64,000 bases of DNA from an uncultured Shewanella sp. (GCF_947501225.1 NZ_CANMUW010000001.1:1-64000); one strand, 5' to 3'. Counted from the first letter of the stretch, positions 31,856 to 41,997 are shown. Numbers and translations: made by a program. The notes: generated from the sequence alone by a model not told the origin.

Positions 31856-31932
31856 GGCAATGTAGCTCAGCTGGTTAGAGCACAGCACTCATAATGCTGG
31901 GGTCGCAGGTTCAAGTCCCGCCATTGCTACCA
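31856..31932 (+). tRNA. tRNA-Met (elongator, CAT), copy 1
   Basis: The acceptor stem GGCAATG/CATTGCT, anticodon loop CTCATAA and encoded ACCA end are complete. It is an elongator tRNA because position 1-72 is paired. First gene of an eight-tRNA array. Confidence 0.95.
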
Positions 31933-32030
31933 TCTTTTCAAGATGTAAAACATGATTTGTAGTTAGCAGTCGGAACTCAGTCCCGACGATATGGCTACCA
32001 TCTTAATCAGGATGTAAAACCAGATGATGT

Positions 32031-32115
<85 letters not shown>

Positions 32116-32165
32116 TTTATTGTAAAGTAATCGGCTCAGGCGGGTTACAGTAAAAAAAGTTTGAT

Positions 32166-32240
32166 TGGGGTATCGCCAAGCGGTAAGGCACCGGGTTTTG
32201 ATCTCGGCATTCCCAGGTTCGAATCCTGGTACCCCAGCCA
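32166..32240 (+). tRNA. tRNA-Gln (TTG), copy 1
   Basis: Acceptor TGGGGTA/TACCCCA, anticodon TTG in the loop TTTTGAT, and encoded GCCA. Confidence 0.95.
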
Positions 32241-32257
32241 TTAATTTGGTAAACGTT

Positions 32258-32334
32258 GGCAATGTAGCTCAGCTGGTTAGAGCACAGCACTCATAATGCT
32301 GGGGTCGCAGGTTCAAGTCCCGCCATTGCTACCA
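32258..32334 (+). tRNA. tRNA-Met (elongator, CAT), copy 2
   Basis: Identical in sequence to the copy at 31856-31932. It opens the second Met-Leu-Gln unit. Confidence 0.95.
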
Positions 32335-32455
32335 TCTCCTCTAGATGTAAAACTTGAGTTGTAGCAAGTCGGAACATAGTCCCGGCAATATGGCTACCAT
32401 CAACTCAGGATGTAAAATAGAGCCATCTTTATCAGGATGTAAAACAGGATGATGT

Positions 32456-32540
<85 letters not shown>

Positions 32541-32589
32541 TTTATTGTAAAGTAATCGGCTCAGGCGGGTTACGGTAAAAAAGTTTGAT

Positions 32590-32664
32590 TGGGGTATCGC
32601 CAAGCGGTAAGGCACCGGGTTTTGATCTCGGCATTCCCAGGTTCAAATCCTGGTACCCCAGCCA
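32590..32664 (+). tRNA. tRNA-Gln (TTG), copy 2
   Basis: As copy 1 except for one base in the T loop (TTCAAAT instead of TTCGAAT), which is still a legal purine at that position. Confidence 0.94.
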
Positions 32665-32761
32665 TATAAAAGGTCAGTTTGTTATGGCCTGGTCTTTAAG
32701 TTTGAATGAATTTAAAGATACTTAGATTAGTCTGAAAAGAGTAATTTAAGAAAAGTTAGAT

Positions 32762-32846
<85 letters not shown>

Positions 32847-32887
32847 TTGTTTAAAGTACAGGTAATTATCTGTATTAAAAGTTAGAT

Positions 32888-32962
32888 TGGGGTATCGCCA
32901 AGCGGTAAGGCACCGGGTTTTGATCTCGGCATTCCCAGGTTCGAATCCTGGTACCCCAGCCA
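32888..32962 (+). tRNA. tRNA-Gln (TTG), copy 3
   Basis: Identical to copy 1. It is the last gene before a strong terminator. Confidence 0.95.
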
Positions 32963-32970
32963 AACACAAA

Positions 32971-32997
32971 GAAGCCCGTCTCATGACGGGCTTTTTT
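32971..32997 (+). terminator. Terminator of the tRNA array
   Basis: AAGCCCGTC and GACGGGCTT form the stem around TCAT and are followed by TTTTT. Confidence 0.9.
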
Positions 32998-33031
32998 GTG
33001 TCTGGAACACTTATGTCAATTTCCCATGGAT

Positions 33032-33380
33032 GGAATGAAATTGGCTTTGTGTCTGGACTTCTTGCAACAGAGAGTTATTCCGCTCTTTTTATAAAGAGTC
33101 CATGGGTCAAAGATGTTCCAGACATCTTCATGACATTTCCTCCATCCCTGGAGGTCAGGGAATGAAATTGGCTTTGTGTCTGACTGAAAATGTTTCCGAC
33201 ATTTTCAGCACTCCCTCTATCTGACCCATATGGATATGGGAAATGTCTTAAAAGCCAATGGAGCGCGCCAGACCATGGAGGTCAGATGTTCCAGACATCT
33301 TCACGAGATCTTCATGACATCTCCTCCATCTGACCCATAGGGATATGGGAAATCTCTTAAATGCGAATGGAACGCGCCAG
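33032..33380. repeat. Mosaic of shuffled short direct repeats
   Basis: Three modules each occur twice: GGAATGAAATTGGCTTTGTG plus TCTG at 33032-33055 and 33159-33182; AGATGTTCCAGACATCTTCA at 33111 and 33284; and a 53-base unit beginning ATCTGACCCATA and ending GCGCGCCAG or ACGCGCCAG at 33219-33271 and 33328-33380. The order of modules differs between copies. A related fragment (GACATTTTCCATATCCCT) lies in inverted orientation near 1614. Confidence 0.65.
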
Positions 33381-33870
33381 GCCTCGGAAGTCATGGAATG
33401 ACATAGAGTAATAAAGTTCTGTTCCCCATTTCGTCACTCTGTCATACAACTACTCAGGAGTTAAGCGTAGGGTCCTCTGTTTCTTTATCGGCCTGATATA
33501 GACATCGTGCGCCTGTTAAGAAGTTATTTAGTACGCCCTATAGCCATAAGCGTGTAGTTGACACCACAGTGTTTATATTCATGTCTGTTTCTTCTTCGCG
33601 CCCGTTTATAGTCGGTTCGTTGTAACTACTCTAAAGTGTAACTCTGATAGCGGAATAAACGGCCAGAACTCGGGTGCTTTCAAAGTCATCGTGTACTGAG
33701 TTTATTAAGCATCTGTGAGTGATTGTCATAGGGCTCACTCAAGCTAAACGAGTAAGTCGGCAAGTTTGCTCTTAACGTGGGTTAGTTCAATGATATTTTA
33801 TGCCGGAACGAGGATGGGCATAAATGGCAAATCGGAGAGAATTCCTATGCTTTGGTAACAAATCAGTGTT

Positions 33871-33943
33871 TTGTTAGCTTTTGTGAGTGTGATATGTGCT
33901 AACAATCACGATTTTAAAGCGGCCTGAAACCTTTTGCTAACAA
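33871..33943. promoter_or_regulatory. Triplicated GCTAACAA motif (candidate operator)
   Basis: TTGTTAGC at 33871-33878 and GCTAACAA at 33898-33905 form an 8-bp inverted repeat, and a third direct GCTAACAA lies at 33936-33943. They sit about 190-260 bases before the cytochrome start, where an activator would be expected to bind. No known regulator is matched; function is inference. Confidence 0.4.
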
Positions 33944-34130
33944 TTTTGTATCACTGCGATCCCTTTTGTTTATCAAGTTGTTTTAATATCTATGTTTTTT
34001 TGTGCCCTGTTTCTCGGCGCTTGTTTTCGGCTTAATTGCAACCGAGCCAGTCACACTTTACTTCCAACCACTTAGGTACATTTCACTTGCCCCATATTAG
34101 AGGGCATCAATAAAAGCGGTGGAGTAAATG

Positions 34131-36458
34131 ATGAAACGAGTCGATATTAAGCTTGCCTCACTGGCAGCAATAATCGGTTTGGCCTTAAGCGGCTGTTCCG
34201 GTGATGATGGAAAAAATGGTACCGATGGTGAACCGGGCAAAGATGGTAACCCTGGGATCCCGGTTGCGACCGATGCCAAGGCATTAACCGTTGCGATAGA
34301 TAATGTCGTGGTCGGTCCTCAATCTGATATTAGCTTTACGGTAACTAATGAAAAAGAGTTACCCGTTGTAGGACTCGAAAAATTCGGCTTTATTCTTTCG
34401 GGCTTAGAGCAGGGAACGAATGGGGATGCCAGCGATTGGAGCCTGCTAAGTTCGGAGTCTTGTCCGGCGAGCAAGTACGCTAAGTGTGGCTCTTTAACAG
34501 ATAACGGAGACGGTAGTTATAGCTATCGTTTCGAAAAAGATGTGACCGCTGAAAGCGGATTTGCCATTACCGATGAGAAGACATTAAGGCTGGTACTTAG
34601 AACCGGAGGCGAGGCCGTAGGACAGGCTGAAGTGGCTTATGCCAACACCAGCTATGATTTCAGAGGAGAGGGCGAAGCGGCCTTATACTCTAAAAATGTC
34701 GTTAACAATCAAAATTGTGCCGGTTGTCATGATGACTTTTCCATCCATGGCGGCAAATACACTGAGGTTGAAACCTGTGTTTCGTGCCACACCGACAACA
34801 AGGTCAGCGATGCGAGTAAAGTCTTCCCTATGTTGGCACATGATGTTCACATCGGCGTGATCTCTGCGCCGGTCGGCGGTTGTGATAACTGTCACTCTGA
34901 GAATGAGCAGGCCACAGACTTCGCTAACTGGAAGATGATTCCGACTCAGGAAACCTGTATTACCTGTCACGCAGATGTTGACTTTAAAGAGGGGGTTAAT
35001 CACTGGCCCTATGATGACAACACACAATGTGCGAACTGTCATACACCTGAGGTTATCGAGAATGTCCACCTTTCAACTTATCAGGGGCAAAATGAGCGAC
35101 GCAGTAATCTGCACCTGAGTGTGACCGATGCCAAGATGGTATCGGCCCCCGAGGCCGAGGAGAATAAGGGTAAGCCTGGCTCCTATGTACAGCTAACGAT
35201 CGATATTCTAGATAAAGATGGTAAGAGCCGTAATGAGCAGTTAGACAAGGTTAAGTACCTCTATTATGCAGAGTTCTATATCAACTGGGGAGGACAGGAT
35301 CAGGGCTTAGGCTACGGTGAAGACGTTGCCGATGGTCGTGGTAAGGTACTGCGTGTACATACCAATAAGGGTCCTTATCCCGGCTACTCTGAAAAGCCAA
35401 TTGTGCTCAACTATGAAAATGGTAAGACGACTTACGAGATTGGCCCGTTCGACATGAATGACAAGTTCAAAGGCGACATAAGTGATCTCTATGGTACCGT
35501 CTCTCCACGTATCTGGTTCTGTATGGATGCCACTGGTGAGAATATCATGGATTGTGACGGTCAAACTGATTGGAGCAATGGTGCGGCAGGATATAACTGG
35601 CTTGAGTTCTTCAACACTCAAGGGTTAATGGAGGAGCGCCCACGCAGACAGGTCGTCACTAATGAGCTTTGTGGTGACTGTCATGGTACTACAACTTCAG
35701 AAGATGGCTTCGTTCAGATGACATTGAACTGTCGTAACTGTCACTCAAAAGCCGGCGATGGTGAATTTCACGGCACGACATGTGTATCAGGCAGCGTAGA
35801 TAGCCAAGAGCAGATCTTACTGAAGAAGATGATGCCACGTGGCGAGCGAGACTGGACTACTGCATCGAACGCGGCCGAAGAGTGTATGGCGTGTCATAAC
35901 GCTAACGTGGTACCGACTCAGGTCATACGTGATGCGCATACTAAGCAGGGCGATAAGGATTATATCGAGCAGCTGACCATGAGCCACCCTGATCAGAAGG
36001 TTTGGATCCATGCGATGCATGCAAACAACCGTGCTAACCAAAGTGGTGAAGGCTGGAGACGAAATGTTGAGTACTCTGCCGATCTGGCTAACTGCGCTAA
36101 GTGTCACGTGAAAGACAGCTATGATGCTAAGTTCCTTGTGGGACGTAAGCCTCTTGCTCTCGACCTGGACTACATGGATACCTATACAGATCCAACCGAT
36201 CCTATTAATGGTCGTTATGCCGTAGATGGTGTGGCCGATGCCTATGTATCGCCAACTGCCGCAGTGTGCTTGAGCTGTCATGGTAAGAGAGCTGCCGAGG
36301 AGGGCGAAGATCGTCGCCAGGTACGAAGTGAAGTTGTCGCACATATGAAGCAAAATGGTGCTCAGTTCGGAGTGACACTTGATGAGTACAATGGAGAAGA
36401 GTCCTGTGCCGTATGTCATAACCTGAACAACCTAAAAGAGGTACATGGTCAAAAATAA
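34131..36458 (+). CDS. Outer-membrane undecaheme c-type cytochrome (UndA-like, OmcA/MtrC family)
   Basis: This is a surface-exposed multiheme lipoprotein of the OmcA/MtrC family, which carries electrons to extracellular acceptors such as metal oxides. The 775-residue protein has a signal peptide with lipobox LSGC (Cys22), a glycine/aspartate-rich linker, and a first beta domain. Five CxxCH sites follow (CAGCH, CVSCH, CDNCH, CITCH, CANCH; encoded 34.71-35.04 kb), then a second beta domain, then six more (CGDCH, CRNCH, CMACH, CAKCH, CLSCH, CAVCH; 35.67-36.42 kb). The 5+6 arrangement is that of undecaheme UndA rather than the 5+5 of MtrC, MtrF and OmcA. I prefer ATG 34131, six bases after GGTGGAG, over 34128. 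No mtrA/mtrB-type porin partners are in the window. A ToxR-like regulator and a thioredoxin follow. Confidence 0.9.
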   Translation: MKRVDIKLASLAAIIGLALSGCSGDDGKNGTDGEPGKDGNPGIPVATDAKALTVAIDNVVVGPQSDISFTVTNEKELPVVGLEKFGFILSGLEQGTNGDASDWSLLSSESCPASKYAKCGSLTDNGDGSYSYRFEKDVTAESGFAITDEKTLRLVLRTGGEAVGQAEVAYANTSYDFRGEGEAALYSKNVVNNQNCAGCHDDFSIHGGKYTEVETCVSCHTDNKVSDASKVFPMLAHDVHIGVISAPVGGCDNCHSENEQATDFANWKMIPTQETCITCHADVDFKEGVNHWPYDDNTQCANCHTPEVIENVHLSTYQGQNERRSNLHLSVTDAKMVSAPEAEENKGKPGSYVQLTIDILDKDGKSRNEQLDKVKYLYYAEFYINWGGQDQGLGYGEDVADGRGKVLRVHTNKGPYPGYSEKPIVLNYENGKTTYEIGPFDMNDKFKGDISDLYGTVSPRIWFCMDATGENIMDCDGQTDWSNGAAGYNWLEFFNTQGLMEERPRRQVVTNELCGDCHGTTTSEDGFVQMTLNCRNCHSKAGDGEFHGTTCVSGSVDSQEQILLKKMMPRGERDWTTASNAAEECMACHNANVVPTQVIRDAHTKQGDKDYIEQLTMSHPDQKVWIHAMHANNRANQSGEGWRRNVEYSADLANCAKCHVKDSYDAKFLVGRKPLALDLDYMDTYTDPTDPINGRYAVDGVADAYVSPTAAVCLSCHGKRAAEEGEDRRQVRSEVVAHMKQNGAQFGVTLDEYNGEESCAVCHNLNNLKEVHGQK

Positions 36459-36485
36459 CAAGTAAATCCCCTGCAATCCCACCTT

Positions 36486-36514
36486 GGCCCCGACTTTTTG
36501 TCGGGGCCTTTTTT
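36486..36514 (+). terminator. Terminator of the cytochrome gene
   Basis: GGCCCCGAC and GTCGGGGCC pair around TTTTT and are followed by six Ts, 27 bases after the stop. The cytochrome is therefore transcribed separately from the regulator gene. Confidence 0.92.
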
Positions 36515-36649
36515 AACTGAGTTCACAATTACTCACTCAGATACGCGTTTGCAGTAAAAGTTGGAAGAATGTCAATTTTAATCGTATTACCATTACATAA
36601 AATGGTTCTGTCAAAGGAACTACAGGGAGAGTAGTACGAAGGAAAAAAT

Positions 36650-37954
36650 GTGAATATTTCAAAATGTTTAACAATAGATCTTGAGTCCAGAGAGTTAGTG
36701 GATCACAAGGTGGCACAGAGGCATCCGCTGACACTGGCGGAGTTTGAAGTGCTCAAGTGTCTGGTTAACCATATTGGTGAGGTTGTCAGCAAAGAGACGT
36801 TAAATGAGGCGGGCTGGCCCAACCGTGTCGTCGCTCCATCATCCCTGACTCAATGCATGAGTTGTCTCAGGCGTAAGCTTGGTGCTCATGATGAGGTCGA
36901 ATTAAAAAATATTCCCCGTTATGGCTATAGCCTGTGTATTAAAGACACCGATGAAAAGGGTAACCCAGAGCCGGCAGAGCCATCAGATATTGGCAATGCC
37001 TCAATCAAAGTCGGGCATTTTAGTCGTTATTGGCGCTGGTTTGGTGCGGCACTGTTTGTTGCTCTCCTGGCGGGCTTACATTTCTCAGGTAAGCTGAAGC
37101 AAACCGTTAACTATCTTGCGTTGCTGACAGAGCCCGGCGTGGCGTCGATTCTGGATGCTGAGACCGAACTTGACGGGCAGAAAATACAATTGAGTCAACT
37201 CAGGTTAGAGGATCAGCCTGACGAACAGAGAAGTGCGGCACACTTTATTGGTAACTGGTCCAACACGGATAAAATATTCGGCAATGAATTACTCAAGCGT
37301 ATATTTGCCAATGATAATGCACGTTATGAGTCAGTTGCCCTTTGTAATCAGTATGATGGGGAGTGTAAGGATACCCAGCCTCTGAATCTGGTCAGAGAGA
37401 GAAATACCTATTCACCATTGGATCTGCAGTGGCTCAGTGATACTAAGCTGCGTATGGAGCAGGTTACCTATAATAAAATTTTACTTGATAAATTTGATAA
37501 CCCTCCAGAGGGGCTGGTAGAGGATATCTATCGGGCCGATGTCTATTATTATGGTGCCAGTAAGAACGTGGTGCGAGCCGATGTGCGCCTCTCCTTGGTC
37601 TACCAGTCACCGGCTCGCGGAACCCTGGTTATGGCAGCCTGTATCACAGACGATATGCTGCGGCATATCTCTATGCGTTACCAGTTCAGTGGCGAGTTTA
37701 AGATGCAACAAAAGACCGTCGATGGACAACTGGTGAAGTCATTTCTGCTCGATACCGGTAATGTCAGCTTTACCAGCCCCGACGAGATCTCCGAAGAGTC
37801 TGCTACCATCTATCGTGAAATCCGTAAGTCGGTGCTGAGTAATGAAACTCAGATCCTCAGGCAGGTCTACCAGGATGCTAATAGCGGAGTGTGGATGCTG
37901 CCGCTGTGGGGAGATACCATGGTGTGGGCTCACAGGGTAGAGGTTACGTTATAA
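36650..37954 (+). CDS. Membrane-anchored winged-helix regulator (ToxR/CadC type)
   Basis: The 434-residue protein has an N-terminal OmpR/PhoB-type winged-helix DNA-binding domain (residues 1-97; LTLAEFEVLKCLV, PSSLTQCMSCLRRKL, IPRYGYSL). A proline/glutamate-rich linker, one membrane helix at about 128-146, and a periplasmic domain of about 285 residues follow. No receiver domain is present, so it should sense directly across the membrane as ToxR and CadC do. The periplasmic part resembles nothing I recognise; C232 and C239 (CNQYDGEC) could form a disulfide. The GTG start follows GAAGGA. It lies between the cytochrome and a thioredoxin gene, so control of that locus is a reasonable inference. 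An imperfect palindrome (ACCATT/AATGGT) at 36589-36606 could be an operator. Confidence 0.85.
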   Translation: MNISKCLTIDLESRELVDHKVAQRHPLTLAEFEVLKCLVNHIGEVVSKETLNEAGWPNRVVAPSSLTQCMSCLRRKLGAHDEVELKNIPRYGYSLCIKDTDEKGNPEPAEPSDIGNASIKVGHFSRYWRWFGAALFVALLAGLHFSGKLKQTVNYLALLTEPGVASILDAETELDGQKIQLSQLRLEDQPDEQRSAAHFIGNWSNTDKIFGNELLKRIFANDNARYESVALCNQYDGECKDTQPLNLVRERNTYSPLDLQWLSDTKLRMEQVTYNKILLDKFDNPPEGLVEDIYRADVYYYGASKNVVRADVRLSLVYQSPARGTLVMAACITDDMLRHISMRYQFSGEFKMQQKTVDGQLVKSFLLDTGNVSFTSPDEISEESATIYREIRKSVLSNETQILRQVYQDANSGVWMLPLWGDTMVWAHRVEVTL

Positions 37955-37974
37955 CATTGATATAGGAATATCTT

Positions 37975-38307
37975 TTGTCTCAGTTTCCAAGTTCAATTAT
38001 TTACCTTAACCGGCATGAAGATTTGGCCACGCTTAAGTTAAGGCATTCTCATATTTTGCTCTGCTTTTCCGCCGATTGGTGTGCCCCATGCAGAGCCATG
38101 GAGGGCACGCTGTTCAACACGGCATTCGAGCTGGGTGAAAAGGCTGTTGTCATAAAGGCCGACCCCAAAATCAGTCAGGCTCTTGCCACAGAGTTGGGGG
38201 TACGCAGCATACCTGCCTATGTGGCAATTAATGATGAGCAGGTATCTGAACCAATTTATGGAATACAGACCATCACTAACTTACTGGATATGATTGAGGT
38301 TTATTGA
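37975..38307 (+). CDS. Thioredoxin-family protein
   Basis: The 110-residue product has a thioredoxin fold with active site WCAPC (near residue 35) and the cis-proline segment RSIPAYVAI. There is no signal peptide, so it should act in the cytoplasm, unlike the periplasmic thioredoxins used in cytochrome c maturation. The WCAPC dipeptide AP differs from the GP of classical thioredoxin. It begins 21 bases after the regulator gene, probably at a TTG with AGGA upstream, so the two are likely co-transcribed. Its substrate is unknown. Confidence 0.82.
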   Translation: MSQFPSSIIYLNRHEDLATLKLRHSHILLCFSADWCAPCRAMEGTLFNTAFELGEKAVVIKADPKISQALATELGVRSIPAYVAINDEQVSEPIYGIQTITNLLDMIEVY

Positions 38308-38399
38308 ACTGTTCAGATTTAACCACCGCTGCTGGCTTTGGCCTAGACAATGTTTTTTATAGGAGCTATAAATAAGTCATAGGGTAATGGTTTATTGAT

Positions 38400-38484
<85 letters not shown>

Positions 38485-38580
38485 TCATAGAAAGTAGCCT
38501 GTCATTTGATGGGCTTTTTTGTGCCTGTAATAAATATTTCATTCTTTCCCATAATTAGTCAGGTGATGAGGCTGCGGCTT

Positions 38581-38676
<96 letters not shown>

Positions 38677-38772
38677 TCATTGAAAGTAGCCTGTCATTTG
38701 ATGGGCTTTTTTGTGCCTGTAATAAATATTTCATTCTTTCCCATAATTAGTCAGGTGATGAGCCTGCGGCTT

Positions 38773-38895
38773 GCGGGAGTGGTACTCTTTTTTAGAGATG
38801 GGTAGACACGCCAGATTTAGGTTCTGGTGCGCTAATACTAAAGATAGTGTGTGAGAACTGTCCTGAAACAAAGTGGAGTCTCTCCTCCCGTACCA
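38773..38895 (+). pseudogene. Altered tRNA-Leu copy 2 (D-arm and variable/T-arm replaced)
   Basis: It carries the same D-arm substitution as copy 1. In addition a replacement of about 60 bases runs from the variable arm into the T arm and includes ACTAAAGATAGT. Both acceptor strands and the anticodon stem-loop remain. Confidence 0.75.
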
Positions 38896-38991
38896 TCATA
38901 GAAAGTAGCCTGTCATTTGATGGGCTTTTTTGTGCCTGTAATAAATATTTCATTCTTTCCCATAATTAGTCAGGTGATGAGGCTGCGGCTT

Positions 38992-39112
38992 GCGGGGTGG
39001 TACTCTTTTTTAGAGATGGGTAGACACGCCAGATTTAGGTTCTGGTGCGCTAATACTAAAGATAGTGTGTGAGAACTGTCCTGAAACAAATGGAGTCTCT
39101 CCTCCCGTACCA
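38992..39112 (+). pseudogene. Altered tRNA-Leu copy 3
   Basis: It has both replacements of copy 2, plus loss of one base in the 5' acceptor strand (GCGGGGTGG) and one base before TGGAGTC. It is the most diverged member of the series. Confidence 0.75.
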
Positions 39113-39147
39113 TGATTGAAATACAAAACAGCAGATAAAATGCAAAA

Positions 39148-39177
39148 AAAATGCACTCCGGAGAGTGCATTTTTTAT
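39148..39177. terminator. Bidirectional terminator between tRNA-Leu series and prs
   Basis: ATGCACTC and GAGTGCAT pair around CGGA, with seven or more As on the left and six Ts on the right, so it can stop transcription from either side. Confidence 0.88.
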
Positions 39178-39193
39178 ATATTTATAGCTGCGA

Positions 39194-40141
39194 TTAGTGC
39201 TTGAACATCGCTGAGATAGACTCTTCATTGCTTACACGACGAATCGCTTCGGCCATTACAGTCGACATAGTCAGCTGAGAAACCTTATCGAGTGCAGCAA
39301 TTTCAGGGCTCAATGGAATCGTATCTGTAACAATCACTTCATCGATAACTGAATCAGCCAGGTTGCTCGCTGCATTACCCGAGAATACAGGGTGAGTAGC
39401 ATAAGCAAATACACGGTTAGCACCATGTTCTTTCAATGCTTCAGCCGCTTTACATAGTGTGCCGCCGGTATCGATCATGTCATCAACTATGATGCAATCG
39501 CGTCCCTGGACGTCACCTATGATATGCATCACCTGTGCAACGTTCGCCTGTGGGCGACGTTTGTCGATGATAGCTAGATCTGAATCATCGAGTAGTTTAG
39601 CTACGGCACGTGCACGAACAACGCCACCGATATCAGGTGAAACAACAACCGGGTTTTCAAGGTTCTTAGCTAACATATCTTCCAGTAGTACAGGGCTACC
39701 GAAAACGTTATCAACTGGAACATCGAAGAAACCTTGAATCTGCTCGGCGTGTAGGTCACAGGTCAATACGCGGTCAACGCCGACGCTAGACAGGAAGTCG
39801 GCAACGACTTTAGCTGTAATTGGTACACGAGCACTGCGAACACGACGGTCCTGGCGGGCATAACCGAAGTATGGGATCACGGCAGTAATACGTCCGGCAG
39901 AGGCGCGGCGTAAAGCATCAACCATAACGATAAGTTCCATCAGGTTATCGTTAGTCGGTGCACAAGTAGATTGAATGATAAAGACATCCGCACCACGTAC
40001 ATTCTCGTTAATCTGAACACTGATTTCGCCATCGCTGAAAACGCCAACATCTGCGTCTCCAAGTTTGCAAAATAGACGATCGGCTATCTTCTTAGCGAGA
40101 CTAGGTGTAGCGTTACCGGCGAAAAGTTTAATGTCAGGCAC
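39194..40141 (-). CDS. prs: Ribose-phosphate pyrophosphokinase
   Basis: Prs makes PRPP from ribose 5-phosphate and ATP, feeding purine, pyrimidine, histidine and NAD synthesis. The 315-residue protein has the ATP-loop region [10 protein letters not shown], the catalytic KVVADFL and [12 protein letters not shown] segments, and the PRPP-binding motif [14 protein letters not shown]. It forms the usual lolB-ispE-prs transcription unit. Confidence 0.97.
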   Translation of the reverse strand: MPDIKLFAGNATPSLAKKIADRLFCKLGDADVGVFSDGEISVQINENVRGADVFIIQSTCAPTNDNLMELIVMVDALRRASAGRITAVIPYFGYARQDRRVRSARVPITAKVVADFLSSVGVDRVLTCDLHAEQIQGFFDVPVDNVFGSPVLLEDMLAKNLENPVVVSPDIGGVVRARAVAKLLDDSDLAIIDKRRPQANVAQVMHIIGDVQGRDCIIVDDMIDTGGTLCKAAEALKEHGANRVFAYATHPVFSGNAASNLADSVIDEVIVTDTIPLSPEIAALDKVSQLTMSTVMAEAIRRVSNEESISAMFKH

Positions 40142-40222
40142 TGTGTCAACCTCAGGCGTATGCTTTATTTTTTAGTGGCTGGAGTTAGTGGCAAAGTAGG
40201 CAATAACTCCAGAATAGTGTGT

Positions 40223-41077
40223 TCAGAGCTGAGCTAGTCTCAACTCTAAAGATGATATATTTGCCCCTTTCGCCACAAACCCTGTCATATCGCTTGGCAA
40301 TTTCGCCAAAACATCTAAGGCCTGTTGCTGCAGTTCGAACTCCCCGAAAACGCATGCTCCGGTTCCGGTCATTCTGGACGGCGCATATTCTAGCAGCCAG
40401 CGCAGTGTCTTGGCAACTTGGGGGTAGCGTTTGGCAACCAGCTCCTGGCAGTCATTTTGCCAGTTGCCCTTCATCAATGAGTCGATATCAAGTTTGGGCG
40501 TATTACGTGGAAGATCGGGGTCCTGAAATATCTCAGCGGTCGAAACATGTACGTCCGGGATTAACACTAAGTACCAGTATTCCTTAGGTGTAACTGATTG
40601 AAACTCTTCACCTACTCCTTCGGCAAATGCGGAGAAACCATTAATGAAAACAGGAACATCGGCCCCAAGCTGTAAGCCGATCTCCTTGAGCTGCTCTCTA
40701 TTTAACCGGGTATCCCAAAGGGCATTGAGTGCGACTAATGTTGTCGCGGCGTCGGAAGAACCACCGCCGATCCCCCCGCCCATAGGTAGCCTTTTATCCA
40801 ACCAGATCTCAGCGCCTTTGTTGCAGCCGGATACTATCTGAAGTAATTTTGCGGCACGGAGAATTAAGTTATCGCTATCGGCGACAACCCCACCCATATT
40901 AGAATGCAACTTTAGCGTCGAAGACTCGGTGACTTTGAAATCCAGATAGTCGCAATAATCGATAAATTGAAACAGCGTCTGTAATTCATGATAGCCATCG
41001 TCTCTGCGGCCATTGACGTGCAAAAACAGGTTCAGTTTGGCGGGGGCGGGCCAGCCCTGTGATATTCTACTGCTCAT
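40223..41077 (-). CDS. ispE: 4-diphosphocytidyl-2-C-methyl-D-erythritol kinase
   Basis: IspE phosphorylates CDP-methylerythritol in the MEP isoprenoid pathway. The 284-residue GHMP kinase has the substrate motif [10 protein letters not shown], the glycine-rich ATP loop [14 protein letters not shown] and the C-terminal [13 protein letters not shown]. Its start overlaps the lolB stop by 11 bases. Confidence 0.96.
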   Translation of the reverse strand: MSSRISQGWPAPAKLNLFLHVNGRRDDGYHELQTLFQFIDYCDYLDFKVTESSTLKLHSNMGGVVADSDNLILRAAKLLQIVSGCNKGAEIWLDKRLPMGGGIGGGSSDAATTLVALNALWDTRLNREQLKEIGLQLGADVPVFINGFSAFAEGVGEEFQSVTPKEYWYLVLIPDVHVSTAEIFQDPDLPRNTPKLDIDSLMKGNWQNDCQELVAKRYPQVAKTLRWLLEYAPSRMTGTGACVFGEFELQQQALDVLAKLPSDMTGFVAKGANISSLELRLAQL

Positions 41078-41726
41078 TTAAGCGCTCTTTTGGTTGATTC
41101 GAAGGCAATATGGGCGTCGCCGACAAGGCTTGCCAGTGGCTGATCTGTAATTTGAGGCGCAGCTCCTCCCGCTTGAGCTCTAGTAGTCTGGGGAGTTCCG
41201 CACCACTTTGTTGCTGCCAGCTGATAAATTCCACCTCCCATGGACGAGGATCTTTGATTGTGGTTAGCTTTTTCGGCCTTTGTCGTTCATCTTGCATGAG
41301 GAGCTCGTCATCATCACTGAGCTGTCCGGTGATCCACAGGGGGAGGGCATCGACAGGAATTGCCCAGCCGGTCACCTTAGTCAGGAGTCGTTGTGCATCC
41401 CTGTCTTGATAGACCTTACCATCGACCTCCAGTCGAGCCTTCCCCTCAACAGTCGTCAGAGATAGCACTGTGGTGCCCAGCATGGTCGTGAGTCTTAGCT
41501 CATTCTTATCATCGGTGTGAAGCCAGTAGAGGTTGGTGCTGAATTTGTCCTTGTCGGTTCTGACTGCGAGTTTACCCTGCATCTCCCATGCTTTGGCCTC
41601 AGAGACATCATCTACCTCTACCGAGAGTAGATTTTCAGGCGGTGTGATAGAGCATGCTGAAAGCAGAGTTACGCTTAACAGCACCCAGATGAGTGGTATT
41701 TTTGTGAGGTAGCTCAAATTATTCAT
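41067..41726 (-). CDS. lolB: Outer-membrane lipoprotein receptor LolB
   Basis: LolB receives lipoproteins from LolA and inserts them in the outer membrane. The 219-residue protein has a signal peptide with lipobox LSAC (Cys25). A beta-sheet domain follows with the family's [19 protein letters not shown] and [13 protein letters not shown] segments. lolB-ispE-prs divergent from hemA is the standard order. Confidence 0.94.
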   Translation of the reverse strand: MNNLSYLTKIPLIWVLLSVTLLSACSITPPENLLSVEVDDVSEAKAWEMQGKLAVRTDKDKFSTNLYWLHTDDKNELRLTTMLGTTVLSLTTVEGKARLEVDGKVYQDRDAQRLLTKVTGWAIPVDALPLWITGQLSDDDELLMQDERQRPKKLTTIKDPRPWEVEFISWQQQSGAELPRLLELKREELRLKLQISHWQALSATPILPSNQPKERLNEQ

Positions 41727-41997
41727 CTATTGCTGATATTGATGAGTCATATGATACGAGGGCTTACTGAGAATACCAATGGTAATCGTAAAATATAGTG
41801 CAGGGCGCACTCTATCTGAGGATCTACACAGGTCAGCTTTGAGTCATTAGCCCAATAAATACAGTGACCTTAATTGTGAAAATGGATAAGAACTAAGATT
41901 ATTATTCGGTTTTGTTAAGCATATTCTGTTTTTAGTCCACTCAATTCAGTAGAATGTCTCACAATAAATGAGATGCCTAGAGACCAGAACGAGTCAG

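Larger units (their letters stand above)
32998..34130. other. Repeat-rich leader region upstream of the cytochrome gene
   Basis: 1.13 kb without a credible gene. 33030-33390 is a mosaic of short duplicated modules, annotated separately. 33400-33860 shows nothing I can name. 33870-33945 holds three copies of GCTAACAA. The last ~180 bases are AT-rich and probably contain the cytochrome promoter. Confidence 0.55.

Noticed and set aside
33880..33910. CRP site upstream of the cytochrome gene
   Set aside because: TGTGAGTGTGATATGTG has a left half-site only; the right half does not match TCACA at the correct spacing.
35817..36419. 200-codon antisense open frame inside the cytochrome gene
   Set aside because: It lies opposite a clearly coding gene with 11 CxxCH motifs, has no ribosome-binding site and no family features. 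Long antisense frames are expected opposite biased codons.
34131..38307. A complete Mtr-type electron conduit
   Set aside because: No decaheme periplasmic MtrA or outer-membrane porin MtrB gene is present in the window; only the surface cytochrome is encoded here.
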